DNA of 64,000 nucleotides from Bacteroidales bacterium (GTDB taxonomy: Bacteria > Bacteroidota > Bacteroidia > Bacteroidales > F082): NCBI GenBank assembly GCA_017395365.1, contig JAFPUN010000003.1:248001-312000 (forward strand). The letters run 5' to 3'. Below the pieces are notes generated by a model. It ran no database searches. It worked only from the letters and a program-made list of their open reading frames with translations, and was not told the origin of the DNA. The position numbers and the translations under genes are program-made. Below are positions 25,105 through 32,937 of this stretch, one piece after another (positions within the stretch are counted from its first letter, which is position 1; each line of letters opens with the position of its first letter).

Positions 25105-25725
25105 TCATTTGATTGAATTAATCACTGTTTGCAGTTCATCCAAAAACTGTGCAGCGTGTCCACCGTCCATCTGAACATGATGGAACTGGAAGGATATGGG
25201 TAAGGTGACCTTGAACCAACCTTTGCGATACTTGCCCCACATTACCATAGGATTGCAAAACTGGTCTGTATATTGGTTGATGATGCCATCCAATTCGGTA
25301 GTAGTCATTGCCGAAGTCCCGATGACCATAGAATCAGCCTCGAAAGTGCTATTACAAGATAAACTCACCGATTGAGTCAAAGTCAAGTATTCGGTACTAA
25401 ACTGCTCAAAATCATCAGTATAAGGAATGTCACACGAATTGATACCACCCATCTTATTGTTTACGATGACATTGATGGCTAAACGGTCGTACTTGAACAA
25501 TTTCCCATGCTCGGGAAGCAAGTAGAATTCTTCCATCTGGCTTGCTGCCTTGCCGATGCACCAGCACAAAATCGCATTGAATTTCAACCCTTTTCGTCGG
25601 CTCACCTTATAAAGCCGCGTCACATCGAAGGTCTTGGTGAGCGTCACCATCGGCATAGGCGACTTCATCCATAGCTCAAATGCTTGTGCCCGATTCGTCT
25701 CCTGTGGATTGATTTCTTGCTTCAT
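25105..25725 (-). CDS. Chloramphenicol-acetyltransferase-like acyltransferase
   Basis: 206-residue cytosolic acetyl-CoA-dependent O-acyltransferase of the CAT trimer family. The C-terminal catalytic motif FHHVQMDGGHAAQFLDELQ (HHxxxDG, His about residue 183) is intact, and KGLKFNAILCWCIGKAA is the usual early helix. The N-terminus and drug-pocket regions diverge from typed CatA enzymes, so true chloramphenicol resistance is not implied. It is the first gene of a three-gene unit under a promoter element nearly identical to that of the GNAT-zinc ribbon operon. Confidence 0.85.
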   Translation of the reverse strand: MKQEINPQETNRAQAFELWMKSPMPMVTLTKTFDVTRLYKVSRRKGLKFNAILCWCIGKAASQMEEFYLLPEHGKLFKYDRLAINVIVNNKMGGINSCDIPYTDDFEQFSTEYLTLTQSVSLSCNSTFEADSMVIGTSAMTTTELDGIINQYTDQFCNPMVMWGKYRKGWFKVTLPISFQFHHVQMDGGHAAQFLDELQTVINSIK

Positions 25726-25761
25726 TGTAGGTATGCCATTTTGTCCATATCAATTCGGTTA

Positions 25762-25823
25762 CAAAATTAGCGCATTATCCGTTCCGACAAGAAAACCAAA
25801 TGTGGACAATTACATGGACATTA
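25762..25823 (-). promoter_or_regulatory. Conserved promoter/operator element, copy 2 (CAT-like operon)
   Basis: The minus strand reads ATGTCCATGT and TTGTCCACAT two bases apart, then GGTTTTCTTGTCGGAACGGA, TAATGCGC and the -7 box TAATTTTG (25769-25762). About 50 of 60 positions match copy 1. The leader to the CAT-like ATG is about 30 bases. Confidence 0.75.
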
Positions 25824-25920
25824 TAAAATCATTTTACCATTGATAATGAAAATGTTGTAGTTTTGCGGTGTAAACCATATTTGAGCGAAATAAGTTTGTA
25901 GATACGAGATAATAGCTGTT

Positions 25921-25999
25921 TGGCTGTCAGCCTTCAGCCATCAGCAGTCAGCTAAAATGCTACCAAGCTGATAGCTGACGGCTGATTGCTTACAGCTAA
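25921..25999. repeat. Dispersed GTCAGC-type repeat, copy 1
   Basis: It lies in the 306-base gap before the C10 peptidase gene. The stretch 25958-25999 matches the reverse complement of 55633-55674 at 40 of 42 positions, and the flanking part (CTGACTGCTGATGGCTGA on the minus strand) also matches. The rest of the gap holds a TAGTTTTG box at 25858-25865 and nothing else I can identify. Confidence 0.85.
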
Positions 26000-26031
26000 T
26001 AAGCCAATAGAAATCGAAAAAACTACATAAT

Positions 26032-27114
26032 ATGTCAAAAGTACTATCCTTCCTAGTAATTGTTCTTTGCGCTTTGAATGGCTGGGCGCAGACTCCTCTC
26101 CTGAAAACCGTTGAAAAACCAGATGCGGCCACACCGACGCTTCGTGCGGATGGCTTGCTTCATTCGCACTGGACTCAGGATTTTCCCTACAACCAGCTTT
26201 GCCCCAGAGACCCAGTGAATGGCAATGCCTATAGCGTTGCAGGATGTCCTGCCGTTGCCATGGGACAGATTATCAACTATTTGCAAACAACAGAAGGCAC
26301 CCGCTTTACCGACGATGACGACTATAACCATTACTACGCTGGCCGTAATTATGTTATTGATGACGATTGGATGTCCTTGAAATTCCCATCCTTCCCGCAA
26401 TTGAACGAAATGTTGGATTCCGTCGATGCCGCTTTCCAGCGCGGAGAGGAACTATCTGACCTGCTGTGCGCCGCTGTGGTCTTTGCTTGCGGCACGGCTT
26501 GTACGCAGGTCTATACTTCGGAAAGTTCCGGCACCTTTTATGTAGACCAAGCCTTTGAGGCCTACCAACGCTTTGGCTTTACAGACTGCGTGCTGTTTCG
26601 TGAGCCCGATTCTTTAATGTACGCCACCTTGATTTCCAATCTGCAAGCTGGTTATCCCGCCCATCTTGCTGTCGAGAATCCCGCGGGGACGGTCGGGCAC
26701 AATGTCGTGGTCGATGGCTATCGTGAGTCGGATGGCAAGTTCCATATCAATTTCGGCTACGGTGGCACTTTGGACAACTGGTACGACATCCCCGACCCCA
26801 ATTTCTATTACGGTATGACCAAGGTGGAAGGCATTATCTTGAATATCATCCCCTCCATGGGGCCTTTGACTGTTCACGAGTCTATCGCCCAACAGCCGTT
26901 AGAAGTTTATCCCAACCCCGTTTCCGATATCCTCTTTATTAAAAACCTTCCTTGCGAAACTGTGGAGTATTCCATTTTCAATTTGATGGGACAAGAAGTG
27001 GCTGCAGGTTCCTCCAGCGGAACCATCTCCGTTGCCGGACTGGAAAAGGGGATTTATTTCTTGCAGGTGAAGGGAGAAGGCACCTGTGAAACAGCGAAAT
27101 TTGTTGTGAAGTAA
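26032..27114 (+). CDS. Secreted C10 (streptopain-like) cysteine peptidase with T9SS sorting domain
   Basis: 360-residue exported protease. After a signal peptide (NGWAQ) come HWTQDFPYNQLCP, the catalytic Cys72 in SVAGCPAVAMGQIINYL (family pattern GCVATA.AQ) and the catalytic His223 in GTVGHNVVVDGY, then HINFGYGGTLDNWYDI, which supplies the oxyanion/Trp region. The last 80 residues are a type-A sorting domain (LEVYPNPVSDILFI, GLEKGIYFLQVKGEGTCET), so it goes to the cell surface or outside by T9SS. It lacks the long propeptide of streptopain. The alpha/beta hydrolase gene follows after 22 bases. Confidence 0.87.
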   Translation: MSKVLSFLVIVLCALNGWAQTPLLKTVEKPDAATPTLRADGLLHSHWTQDFPYNQLCPRDPVNGNAYSVAGCPAVAMGQIINYLQTTEGTRFTDDDDYNHYYAGRNYVIDDDWMSLKFPSFPQLNEMLDSVDAAFQRGEELSDLLCAAVVFACGTACTQVYTSESSGTFYVDQAFEAYQRFGFTDCVLFREPDSLMYATLISNLQAGYPAHLAVENPAGTVGHNVVVDGYRESDGKFHINFGYGGTLDNWYDIPDPNFYYGMTKVEGIILNIIPSMGPLTVHESIAQQPLEVYPNPVSDILFIKNLPCETVEYSIFNLMGQEVAAGSSSGTISVAGLEKGIYFLQVKGEGTCETAKFVVK

Positions 27115-27136
27115 AACCATTAATATACACCAATTC

Positions 27137-28021
27137 ATGAACCAACATCCCATTCAAGAAGGCTATATGCCTTATCTCGGCTACCAGACTTACTACCGCA
27201 TTGTCGGTGAACCTTCAAGCAAGCCTGCACTGCTTTGTCTGCACGGCGGACCAGGCAGCACGCACAACTATTTCGAAGTCTTAGACCGCATTGCCGACAC
27301 GGGCCGTCAGGTCATCTCCTACGACCAAATCGGCTGCGGCAACTCCTACCTCGACGGCCATCCCGAACTGTGGACCCAAGAGACCTGGATCAACGAGCTC
27401 ATCGCCTTGCGCGAACACCTGCACCTCGACCAACTCCACCTCCTTGGCCAGTCGTGGGGCGCCATGCAGGCCATTGCCTACATCATCGACTGCCAGCCCA
27501 AGGGCATCAAGTCGGTCATCCTCTCTTCGGGCCATGCCTCCAGCTCGCTGTGGGCCAGCGAGCAGCACCGCCTCATCAAATACATGTCGGCAGAAGACCA
27601 AGAAGCCATCCGCCATGCCGAAGCCACCGGAAAATGGGACGACCCCGACTATCTCCGCGCCAACGAGCATTACTATGAGCGTTATGTCATCAGTGTGGAT
27701 GAAAACTCACCCGAGTGTATCCGTCGCCCGAAACGCGCCGGCAACGAAGCCTACCTCTACGGATGGGGGCCCAATGAATACCAACCCTTGGGCGATCTGG
27801 CCGATTTCGAATACACCGACCGTCTGCACGAAATTACGCAACCCTGCCTGATATGCAGCGGCACCCGCGACATCTGCACTCCCGTGGTGGCTGCCTCGCT
27901 CTACGAGAACATCCCCAACAGCCGCTGGGAAGTCTTCAAAGGTGCACGCCACACCTGCTTCGTCGAGCAAACCGACAAATACTGCAAGATACTGGAGAAG
28001 TGGTTGGAGGATAATGATTGA
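27137..28021 (+). CDS. Proline iminopeptidase-like alpha/beta hydrolase (S33)
   Basis: 294-residue cytosolic serine peptidase of the S33 group, which removes N-terminal proline or other residues from peptides. Motifs: the oxyanion loop CLHGGPGSTHNYF, DQIGCGNS, the nucleophile elbow LLGQSWGAMQA, the Asp of CSGTRDICTP and the His of KGARHTCFVE. The cap region is the usual all-helical insertion. It is close downstream of the C10 peptidase, and the pair could form a protein-degradation unit. Confidence 0.92.
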   Translation: MNQHPIQEGYMPYLGYQTYYRIVGEPSSKPALLCLHGGPGSTHNYFEVLDRIADTGRQVISYDQIGCGNSYLDGHPELWTQETWINELIALREHLHLDQLHLLGQSWGAMQAIAYIIDCQPKGIKSVILSSGHASSSLWASEQHRLIKYMSAEDQEAIRHAEATGKWDDPDYLRANEHYYERYVISVDENSPECIRRPKRAGNEAYLYGWGPNEYQPLGDLADFEYTDRLHEITQPCLICSGTRDICTPVVAASLYENIPNSRWEVFKGARHTCFVEQTDKYCKILEKWLEDND

Positions 28022-28056
28022 GACTCTGACCTTAGCGTCTAATAGTCTCCTGTCCC

Positions 28057-28752
28057 CTACTTACAATGCTCTACAAAGCATGAGAAAATCGCTAAGCTAT
28101 CCAAATCCGTCCTGAAAAGATATTCGGGATGCCATTGGACAGCCCAGACAAAACGTTTGCCCGACATTTGTGCCGCTTCGATGATGCCATCGGGCGCAAC
28201 CGCCATCGGCATCAAACCGCTGCCAAGGTCTTTGATGGCTTGATGGTGCAACGTATTCACTTCCAATATGTTTTTGCGCAACAATGCCTGAAGGTCGCCG
28301 TTCAGCGTGACCTGATGCGTAGGAACGTCGTAAGGCTTGCCTTGTCGGTGGACAATCTCAGAAGGATGTTGCGAGGGCAGGTCCTGCCATAACGTACCGC
28401 CCAAAAATACGTTGATGAACTGAAGCCCCCGACAGATGCCGAGAACAGCCTTGTCCGCTTGCAGGGCTTTCGACAGCAAGAGCGTTTCCATCTTGTCGCG
28501 TTCTGGACTGGCAACGATGGTTCCTGTGGCATCCTTCATCCCATAAAGTACGGGCGAGACATCCTGCCCGCCGGTAAACAGGAATCCGTCGCAGGTCTCC
28601 ACAACCTGATTCGCGTCCGACTCCGACATTTCAAGGGGCAAGACGACAGGGAGACCACCCGCAGCCTTGATGCCATCCAGATAATCCGGCAACATCCAAA
28701 CACTTTGGCGTGCCGCATCCCAAAGTGGTGTAACACCGATCATTGGCTTCAC
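28057..28752 (-). CDS. Gamma-glutamyl-gamma-aminobutyrate hydrolase-like (peptidase C26)
   Basis: 231-residue class-I glutamine-amidotransferase-like hydrolase (PuuD group). Motifs: FTGGQDVSP, the nucleophile elbow LGICRGLQFINVFLGG, and the late His/Glu pair in AVQWHPEY. It probably cleaves a gamma-glutamyl amide in polyamine or related catabolism. The start is a GTG at 28752 (NVKPMIGVTP frame) after a GGAGG-like site; the ATG at 28743 is an alternative. The ATG at 28800 is excluded because the promoter box 28788-28795 lies downstream of it. Convergent with the S33 gene. Confidence 0.88.
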   Translation of the reverse strand: MKPMIGVTPLWDAARQSVWMLPDYLDGIKAAGGLPVVLPLEMSESDANQVVETCDGFLFTGGQDVSPVLYGMKDATGTIVASPERDKMETLLLSKALQADKAVLGICRGLQFINVFLGGTLWQDLPSQHPSEIVHRQGKPYDVPTHQVTLNGDLQALLRKNILEVNTLHHQAIKDLGSGLMPMAVAPDGIIEAAQMSGKRFVWAVQWHPEYLFRTDLDSLAIFSCFVEHCK

Positions 28753-28787
28753 GTTTCTTCCTCCATCCTTAGTTTTTAATGCTGCCA

Positions 28788-28795
28788 CAAAAGTA
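28788..28795 (-). promoter_or_regulatory. Promoter -7 box of the C26 hydrolase gene
   Basis: The minus strand reads TACTTTTG, 35 bases upstream of the GTG start. It decides against the longer reading frame. Confidence 0.5.
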
Positions 28796-28812
28796 AACAA
28801 ATTCTATTAGGG

Positions 28813-28913
28813 GACTTCTAAAAATCAAGCAAAAGAAAACTCCTACGGAGTACATGTTGAACAATTGTGTTTTGTTATTAAAAGAAAGCTCCTACGGAGC
28901 AATTTTAGAAGTC
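28813..28913. repeat. Composite palindromic element with two CTCCTACGGAG units
   Basis: Outer 11-bp inverted repeats GACTTCTAAAA (28813-28823) and TTTTAGAAGTC (28903-28913) enclose two copies of an AAAAGAAA-prefixed palindrome, ACTCCTACGGAGT (28839-28851) and GCTCCTACGGAGC (28888-28900). The right end overlaps the last codons and the stop of the gene at 28892-29308. The CTACGG core resembles the palindromes around the transposase at 9.2 kb. Confidence 0.8.
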
Positions 28914-29308
28914 TTAATGAAAGGTTTCCGCATGTTCACGATGTCCATCACATTGCCGAAGATGCTGAAGACAGCGAATCCCATAAACAATGAAAGTACG
29001 GTCGTAACGATGATTCTGGAGTGCTCACTAAGCCATAACAGGGTGGCCGACTGTGCATTAAATGTGAAAAGCGGGACCTCGGCGGGCATGGAAAGCACGA
29101 AAGCGATAGTGATGGCACCACTGATGATGCCCACGACAAAGGCTGCCACCATAGCCCATTTATAACGGCGAATCGTGGCCTCTTGGTGCTGTTTGACATA
29201 CTCCACGGCATCCAAACGCTTGTTGAGCGATGCCATAAAGGCCTCGTTGTCATCGAAATGCGGTTGCTGGGCGAGGAAGAGTTCCTCAAGTTCTTTGTCT
29301 TTGTTCAT
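28892..29308 (-). CDS. Small membrane protein downstream of ECF sigma factor (possible anti-sigma)
   Basis: 138 residues: a charged cytoplasmic N-terminal region of about 50 residues (LAQQPHFDDNEAFMASLNKR), then two hydrophobic segments (WAMVAAFVVGIISGAITIAF and VLSLFMGFAVFSIFGNVM). Its start overlaps the sigma factor stop by 4 bases, so it is translationally coupled and probably restrains it, though no zinc anti-sigma motif is present. The last residues (KTSKIAP) and the TAG stop are encoded by the right end of the palindromic element at 28813-28913, so the original C-terminus may have been replaced. Confidence 0.75.
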   Translation of the reverse strand: MNKDKELEELFLAQQPHFDDNEAFMASLNKRLDAVEYVKQHQEATIRRYKWAMVAAFVVGIISGAITIAFVLSMPAEVPLFTFNAQSATLLWLSEHSRIIVTTVLSLFMGFAVFSIFGNVMDIVNMRKPFIKTSKIAP

Positions 29309-29781
29309 GGCTTCAGTTTCTCCTTTAGTTTGTCGCGTCCGCGCGAGAGTTGTTTCTTTACGGCATCTTCCGAGGTATCGGTGACGGCCGCTATTTCCTT
29401 GATATTGTAACCGTTGAAGTAGAATAGCGTGATGGCTGAGCGTTCCTTGGGCGGCAGGGTGCGCAGGGCAAGATAGAGGTCTTGGTGCGCAAAGGAAGCA
29501 TCGGCGGAAGTTTTGCTGACGAGTGCCCGTGCCTCATCAAGGCTTTCCGTGGTGCGGCAACTGGCCTTGTGGTTGAGGAAGGTGTTGTGGGCAATCTTGA
29601 ACAGCCACGAGCGAAACCGTCCCTTCTCCTGATAGCCTGCCGAAGAGAGGTAAGCCTTGACCAAAGCGTCTTGCGCGATGTCGTCGGCTTCGTCCTTGTT
29701 GCCGCAGCAAAGGTAGAGCAAGAAGCCCCGAAGTGCATCTTGCTCGCGCTCCACAAGTGCTATGAATCCTTCGCGTGTCAC
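29305..29781 (-). CDS. ECF-type RNA polymerase sigma factor
   Basis: 158-residue sigma-70 family factor of the extracytoplasmic-function type. Region 2 is seen in LCCGNKDEADDIAQDALVKA and FRSWLFKIAHNTFLNHK, region 4 in LPPKERSAITLFYFNGYNIK followed by EIAAVTDTSEDAVKKQLSRG. It is the middle gene of DUF6249 - sigma - small membrane protein, with a 3-base gap upstream and a 4-base overlap downstream. The regulon is unknown. Confidence 0.93.
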   Translation of the reverse strand: MTREGFIALVEREQDALRGFLLYLCCGNKDEADDIAQDALVKAYLSSAGYQEKGRFRSWLFKIAHNTFLNHKASCRTTESLDEARALVSKTSADASFAHQDLYLALRTLPPKERSAITLFYFNGYNIKEIAAVTDTSEDAVKKQLSRGRDKLKEKLKP

Positions 29782-29784
29782 GGA

Positions 29785-30270
29785 TTATTTCTGTATGTTC
29801 ATTTTGCTTTCTTCGGCTTCAATCTCCTTGGCGAGCATCTTTCTACCTACGCCATAGTTGATGATGAATGCGGCACCTATGGCCAGAAGAATCACGCCGA
29901 AAGCAATGGCGGTCTGAACATCGTCTGCCATGTGAATCTTCTGCGTATCTTTGCTTATTGTATTAATAAGGAAGATGCCAAATCCAATCAAGCCGATGCC
30001 CGATATGGTGGTGATGCAGCCCCAAAGCAGTTTCGAAAGCAGCTTCTCCTTCAAGAGCTTTTTCTTCGGCGAAATCTTTTTGAGCAGTTCCTCGACATCC
30101 ATGTCGGGATTTTTCTCCAAGGCCGCCGTGACGATTTGCGTGCGAGCATTGGTCTCGTTCATTTTACGACGTGTTTCCATCCAAATGAAGATAATGGGGA
30201 GTACGCATCCGCATAAAATGATGGGTAACATACTGATGAGTTCATCCAGAATTAAATAAGTGTTATTCAT
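29785..30270 (-). CDS. DUF6249-like membrane protein
   Basis: 161 residues with an N-terminal hydrophobic segment (SMLPIILCGCVLPIIFIWME), a basic linker (KKISPKKKLLKEKLLSK) and two more hydrophobic segments, ending in a charged tail. This layout matches the DUF6249 proteins that accompany ECF sigma factors in Bacteroidales. The start MNNTYLILDE at 30270 was preferred to the longer frame, which has no signal or homologous content. It precedes the sigma factor by 3 bases and may act as a membrane sensor for it. Confidence 0.72.
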   Translation of the reverse strand: MNNTYLILDELISMLPIILCGCVLPIIFIWMETRRKMNETNARTQIVTAALEKNPDMDVEELLKKISPKKKLLKEKLLSKLLWGCITTISGIGLIGFGIFLINTISKDTQKIHMADDVQTAIAFGVILLAIGAAFIINYGVGRKMLAKEIEAEESKMNIQK

Positions 30271-30398
30271 TTTTCTTATCGTTTTAAGTGTTAGACTTCT
30301 GTTTTCTTGAACCAGTTCGCCCTTATAACAAGTCTGGATGGCAAAAGGTGACGTCAGGATTGAAATATTTTCAGACGTTTCATCTTTCCCATCCTGAA

Positions 30399-31832
30399 TT
30401 ATGCCCCAACAAACTCCACGCCAAGGTCCTTGCAAACCGTTTGTGCTGTGCTGCGACCGCTTTGGGCTGCCAGGGGAAGTCCGCCGGAATAGGCCGTCCG
30501 CTGCCCCGTGAAGTAAAGGCCTTCACGATAACGGACAGGCGCATGGTACAAGCGTCGGAAGGGCGGCCAGTCCGTCATGTAGCTTCCCTCGAATGTGCTG
30601 CAATAACGCTCGTAGGTGAGCGGCGTGGCCATGTCGGTCACAGCCACGGCATCCTTGATTTCGGGAATCACCTCTTTTTTCTTGTCTGCATAGCTGCCGT
30701 CTTCCTTGGCTGCTTTCCAATAACCGTAGGTGGGGCCGTGAAGCAGACAAGTGATGACACTGCAACCTTCGGGAGCATAGCCTTCCTCTGTGACATAGTT
30801 GTTTACGACAATCGTTTTGTAAGTGTGCCCTGCAACTTGCAGAGGATGAGGCAGCACAATCTGCATGGAACGGGGCCACGAAGACAAATCGGTATTGACT
30901 CCGACACCGAGAAACATGCATTGGGTCGTTCGAAGCCCCGTCCGCATCTTTTTGGCCCAGCCAACCTGCAAAGGCTCCTTGAAAAGTGTGTCGATGGCAC
31001 TTCGGGCATCCGCCGAAACGACTACGACATCAGCCTTAAGCACCTCGTCCTTGGTACGAACCGACCACTGTTTCCCTTCAAGGAAAACCTTCTCCGCAGG
31101 GGTCTGGTATCGGATTACTCCACCACAACTTTTGAATGTGTCGGCCATATTTTGCGCCATGCGCAGGGAGCCGCCTTTTGGGTAGCCACTGTCGCCCACA
31201 TTGAAGGTGCCGAGGGTGTAGATGAACGACAACGCATTGATGTCAGGTTCCACGACGGCGGCCAAAAGTGCCCTTATCCGTGGATTCTTGAACCATTTGG
31301 CATAGGCACGAGCCGACTGGGCCATCAAAAATGGCGTGACGAGGACGGCAGGCAGCATCTTGACATATTCCCAAATGGAAAACGGCTTGGGGTTTCGGAC
31401 TTTAAGGCCCCTTAAATCTCCGATAGGCTGATGGAAATTCTTGAAACAGACCAAGTGGAAACGAAGACGCCACAAGGCAAGCTTATCCCTAATGCCAGTA
31501 ACTTCCAGCCCATGCAAGTCGCGAAACAGCGGCATGCTACCTTTTTCGTCCACCAAGGTATAAATAGGATCTTTGAAAAAGACAGGGTTGTTATCCTGCA
31601 ACGCGCCAGTTTCCAACCAAATCTGATGCAAAGGAATCTCCTTCTTGGCTCCGATAAGCCAATGGATGCCACCCTCGAAAGTGTAGCCTTTGCGCTTCCA
31701 GCTGGTGGAGACTCCTCCAGGGCCAGCGGCTTTCTCCAAGACAAGCGTCTGGATGCCTGAACGCTGCAGATAGACAGCCGTGGTAAGTCCCGAGATGCCT
31801 GCTCCGATGATTATTGCAGTCCGCTGTGCCAT
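30399..31832 (-). CDS. CrtI/RetSat-type FAD-dependent oxidoreductase (phytoene desaturase family)
   Basis: 477-residue flavoprotein. The N-terminal dinucleotide-binding motif IIIGAGISGLTTAVYLQRSG and LVLEKAAGPGGVSTSWKRKG are typical of carotenoid desaturases and retinol saturases, as is the C-terminal LYFTGQRTAYSGGLPLAAQS. It acts on polyisoprenoid or similar lipid double bonds in known members; no carotenoid genes are nearby, so the substrate is open. It starts 4 bases after the small zinc-ribbon gene and is probably co-transcribed with it. Confidence 0.88.
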   Translation of the reverse strand: MAQRTAIIIGAGISGLTTAVYLQRSGIQTLVLEKAAGPGGVSTSWKRKGYTFEGGIHWLIGAKKEIPLHQIWLETGALQDNNPVFFKDPIYTLVDEKGSMPLFRDLHGLEVTGIRDKLALWRLRFHLVCFKNFHQPIGDLRGLKVRNPKPFSIWEYVKMLPAVLVTPFLMAQSARAYAKWFKNPRIRALLAAVVEPDINALSFIYTLGTFNVGDSGYPKGGSLRMAQNMADTFKSCGGVIRYQTPAEKVFLEGKQWSVRTKDEVLKADVVVVSADARSAIDTLFKEPLQVGWAKKMRTGLRTTQCMFLGVGVNTDLSSWPRSMQIVLPHPLQVAGHTYKTIVVNNYVTEEGYAPEGCSVITCLLHGPTYGYWKAAKEDGSYADKKKEVIPEIKDAVAVTDMATPLTYERYCSTFEGSYMTDWPPFRRLYHAPVRYREGLYFTGQRTAYSGGLPLAAQSGRSTAQTVCKDLGVEFVGA

Positions 31833-31836
31833 GAAA

Positions 31837-32112
31837 TCATTGTTTCCAACGCTTCAGCATCGGGAAAAACTGCCGCATCATACCTTTGTACTCGTCCTTG
31901 GTCATGGGCTTGGGCATGTTCTTGTTGACTTCATCGACAAACTGTGAGCAGAACTCGATCATCTCTTCCATGGTACAGTCCTGCGTGAACTTGCCGTCCT
32001 TGTAGCAATACATGCAATAGTCTTCGTTCTTGCTTCCGTCGGCATTGGTGCCGAGAATCTCTTGGGTGAGCGGCATTCCGCAGCTCTGACAAAACTTCAT
32101 TTCGCTTTCCAT
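31837..32112 (-). CDS. Stand-alone zinc-ribbon protein, 91 aa
   Basis: The whole protein is the module found at the N-terminus of the PNPOx fusion at 19032-19757: FCQSCGMPLTQEILGTNADG, then DYCMYCYKDGKFTQDCTMEE and FCSQFVDEVNKNMPKPMTKD, ending PMLKRWKQ. Four conserved Cys in two CxxC pairs should hold one zinc. The near-identity of the two modules shows recent duplication. It leads the operon with the CrtI-like oxidoreductase and has a promoter box at 32147-32154. Confidence 0.85.
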   Translation of the reverse strand: MESEMKFCQSCGMPLTQEILGTNADGSKNEDYCMYCYKDGKFTQDCTMEEMIEFCSQFVDEVNKNMPKPMTKDEYKGMMRQFFPMLKRWKQ

Positions 32113-32146
32113 ATTCTTATGTTATTTCAATCTGTATTGTACAATG

Positions 32147-32154
32147 CAAAAATA
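32147..32154 (-). promoter_or_regulatory. Promoter -7 box of the zinc ribbon-oxidoreductase operon
   Basis: The minus strand reads TATTTTTG followed by C, 34 bases upstream of the ATG at 32112, divergent from the promoter at 32175-32203. Confidence 0.5.
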
Positions 32155-32174
32155 GGCCATTTTTGCCAAACTTG

Positions 32175-32203
32175 TTTGCCTATGTAATATATTTGTATTT
32201 TTG
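32175..32203 (+). promoter_or_regulatory. Promoter (TTTG-N17-TATTTTTG) of lipoprotein gene
   Basis: A -33 TTTG at 32175-32178 and a -7 box TATTTTTG at 32196-32203 are 17 bases apart, followed by a leader of about 60 bases to the ATG at 32271. Confidence 0.55.
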
Positions 32204-32270
32204 CCTGCTTTTTCAAATACAAAAACCGACATAATACCATTATTAACTTATAACAATAGCTATTATCACA

Positions 32271-32825
32271 ATGAAAAAACTTACTATGATCGCAGTCGCA
32301 ACAATTGCCTTGGCTTTTGCTTCCTGTGGCAACCAAGGCTCAAACAACACTACCACTCCTACTCCCGCCGCTAAAAGTGAAGAAGCCCCGGCCAAAGTGG
32401 CTTATGAGCAAATCACCGTTGAGAAGTACGGATTTACTTTCGACATCCTGAAAGGCATGCGCCGCACCGACGACCCCTCCAATGACAATGGTGGTGTCTG
32501 GACACTTGTGCCTGAAAATAGTGACGATTTTGCCATCGACGCCACGGTACAAGCTGGTGTGTATGAATCCATATTTGGACCTTATGACGACGAAAGAATC
32601 CAGAGGGAATTCGATGAAGAAATCCCTGCAGAGGCCGAAAAGAAGCTTGACCTGGAGAAAAAGGAGTACACTTATTCCGTCGCTGGTGAAATTAGCGAGT
32701 TCCACCGTGTCATCTTCAAGGACAACCAGCAGATTAATATCATGGTGGCCTATACTGAAAAATGGGCTCCCAAACTCGGCGGCGAGGTTCGCGACCACAT
32801 CCTGAACTCTGCCAAGTTCAATTAA
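32271..32825 (+). CDS. Hypothetical lipoprotein, 184 aa
   Basis: Unrecognised. A lipoprotein signal (LAFASCGNQ, Cys about residue 20) is followed by a low-complexity Asn/Thr/Pro/Ala linker of about 20 residues and a compact domain of about 130 residues. Its opening YEQITVEKYGFTFDILKGMR recalls small periplasmic domains that bind peptides or lipids. The gene is monocistronic, with a clear promoter and a strong terminator at 32847-32888. Confidence 0.8.
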   Translation: MKKLTMIAVATIALAFASCGNQGSNNTTTPTPAAKSEEAPAKVAYEQITVEKYGFTFDILKGMRRTDDPSNDNGGVWTLVPENSDDFAIDATVQAGVYESIFGPYDDERIQREFDEEIPAEAEKKLDLEKKEYTYSVAGEISEFHRVIFKDNQQINIMVAYTEKWAPKLGGEVRDHILNSAKFN

Positions 32826-32846
32826 TCAGGAAAACACTCTCTAAAT

Positions 32847-32888
32847 AAAAAAGGCAGCGCCTATCACGATGACGGATGCTGCCTTTTT
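32847..32888 (+). terminator. Rho-independent terminator after the lipoprotein gene
   Basis: AAAAAGGCAGC (32847-32857) pairs with GCTGCCTTTTT (32878-32888), giving a GC-rich stem and a T-run, 22 bases after the stop. The A-run on the other side makes it bidirectional, and it would also terminate the esterase remnant on the minus strand. Confidence 0.85.
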
Positions 32889-32937
32889 ATTGGTCACACG
32901 GGGATTCAATCCAACACAAAACTATGGGTTTTATGAT

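Noticed and set aside
25105-25725. Chloramphenicol resistance gene
   Set aside because: The catalytic motif fits the CAT fold, but the drug-pocket and N-terminal regions diverge from typed CatA enzymes; only a CAT-like acyltransferase is supported.
30288-31415. A 375-codon plus-strand frame inside the CrtI-like gene
   Set aside because: Antisense shadow; the minus-strand protein has FAD-binding motifs and intact length.
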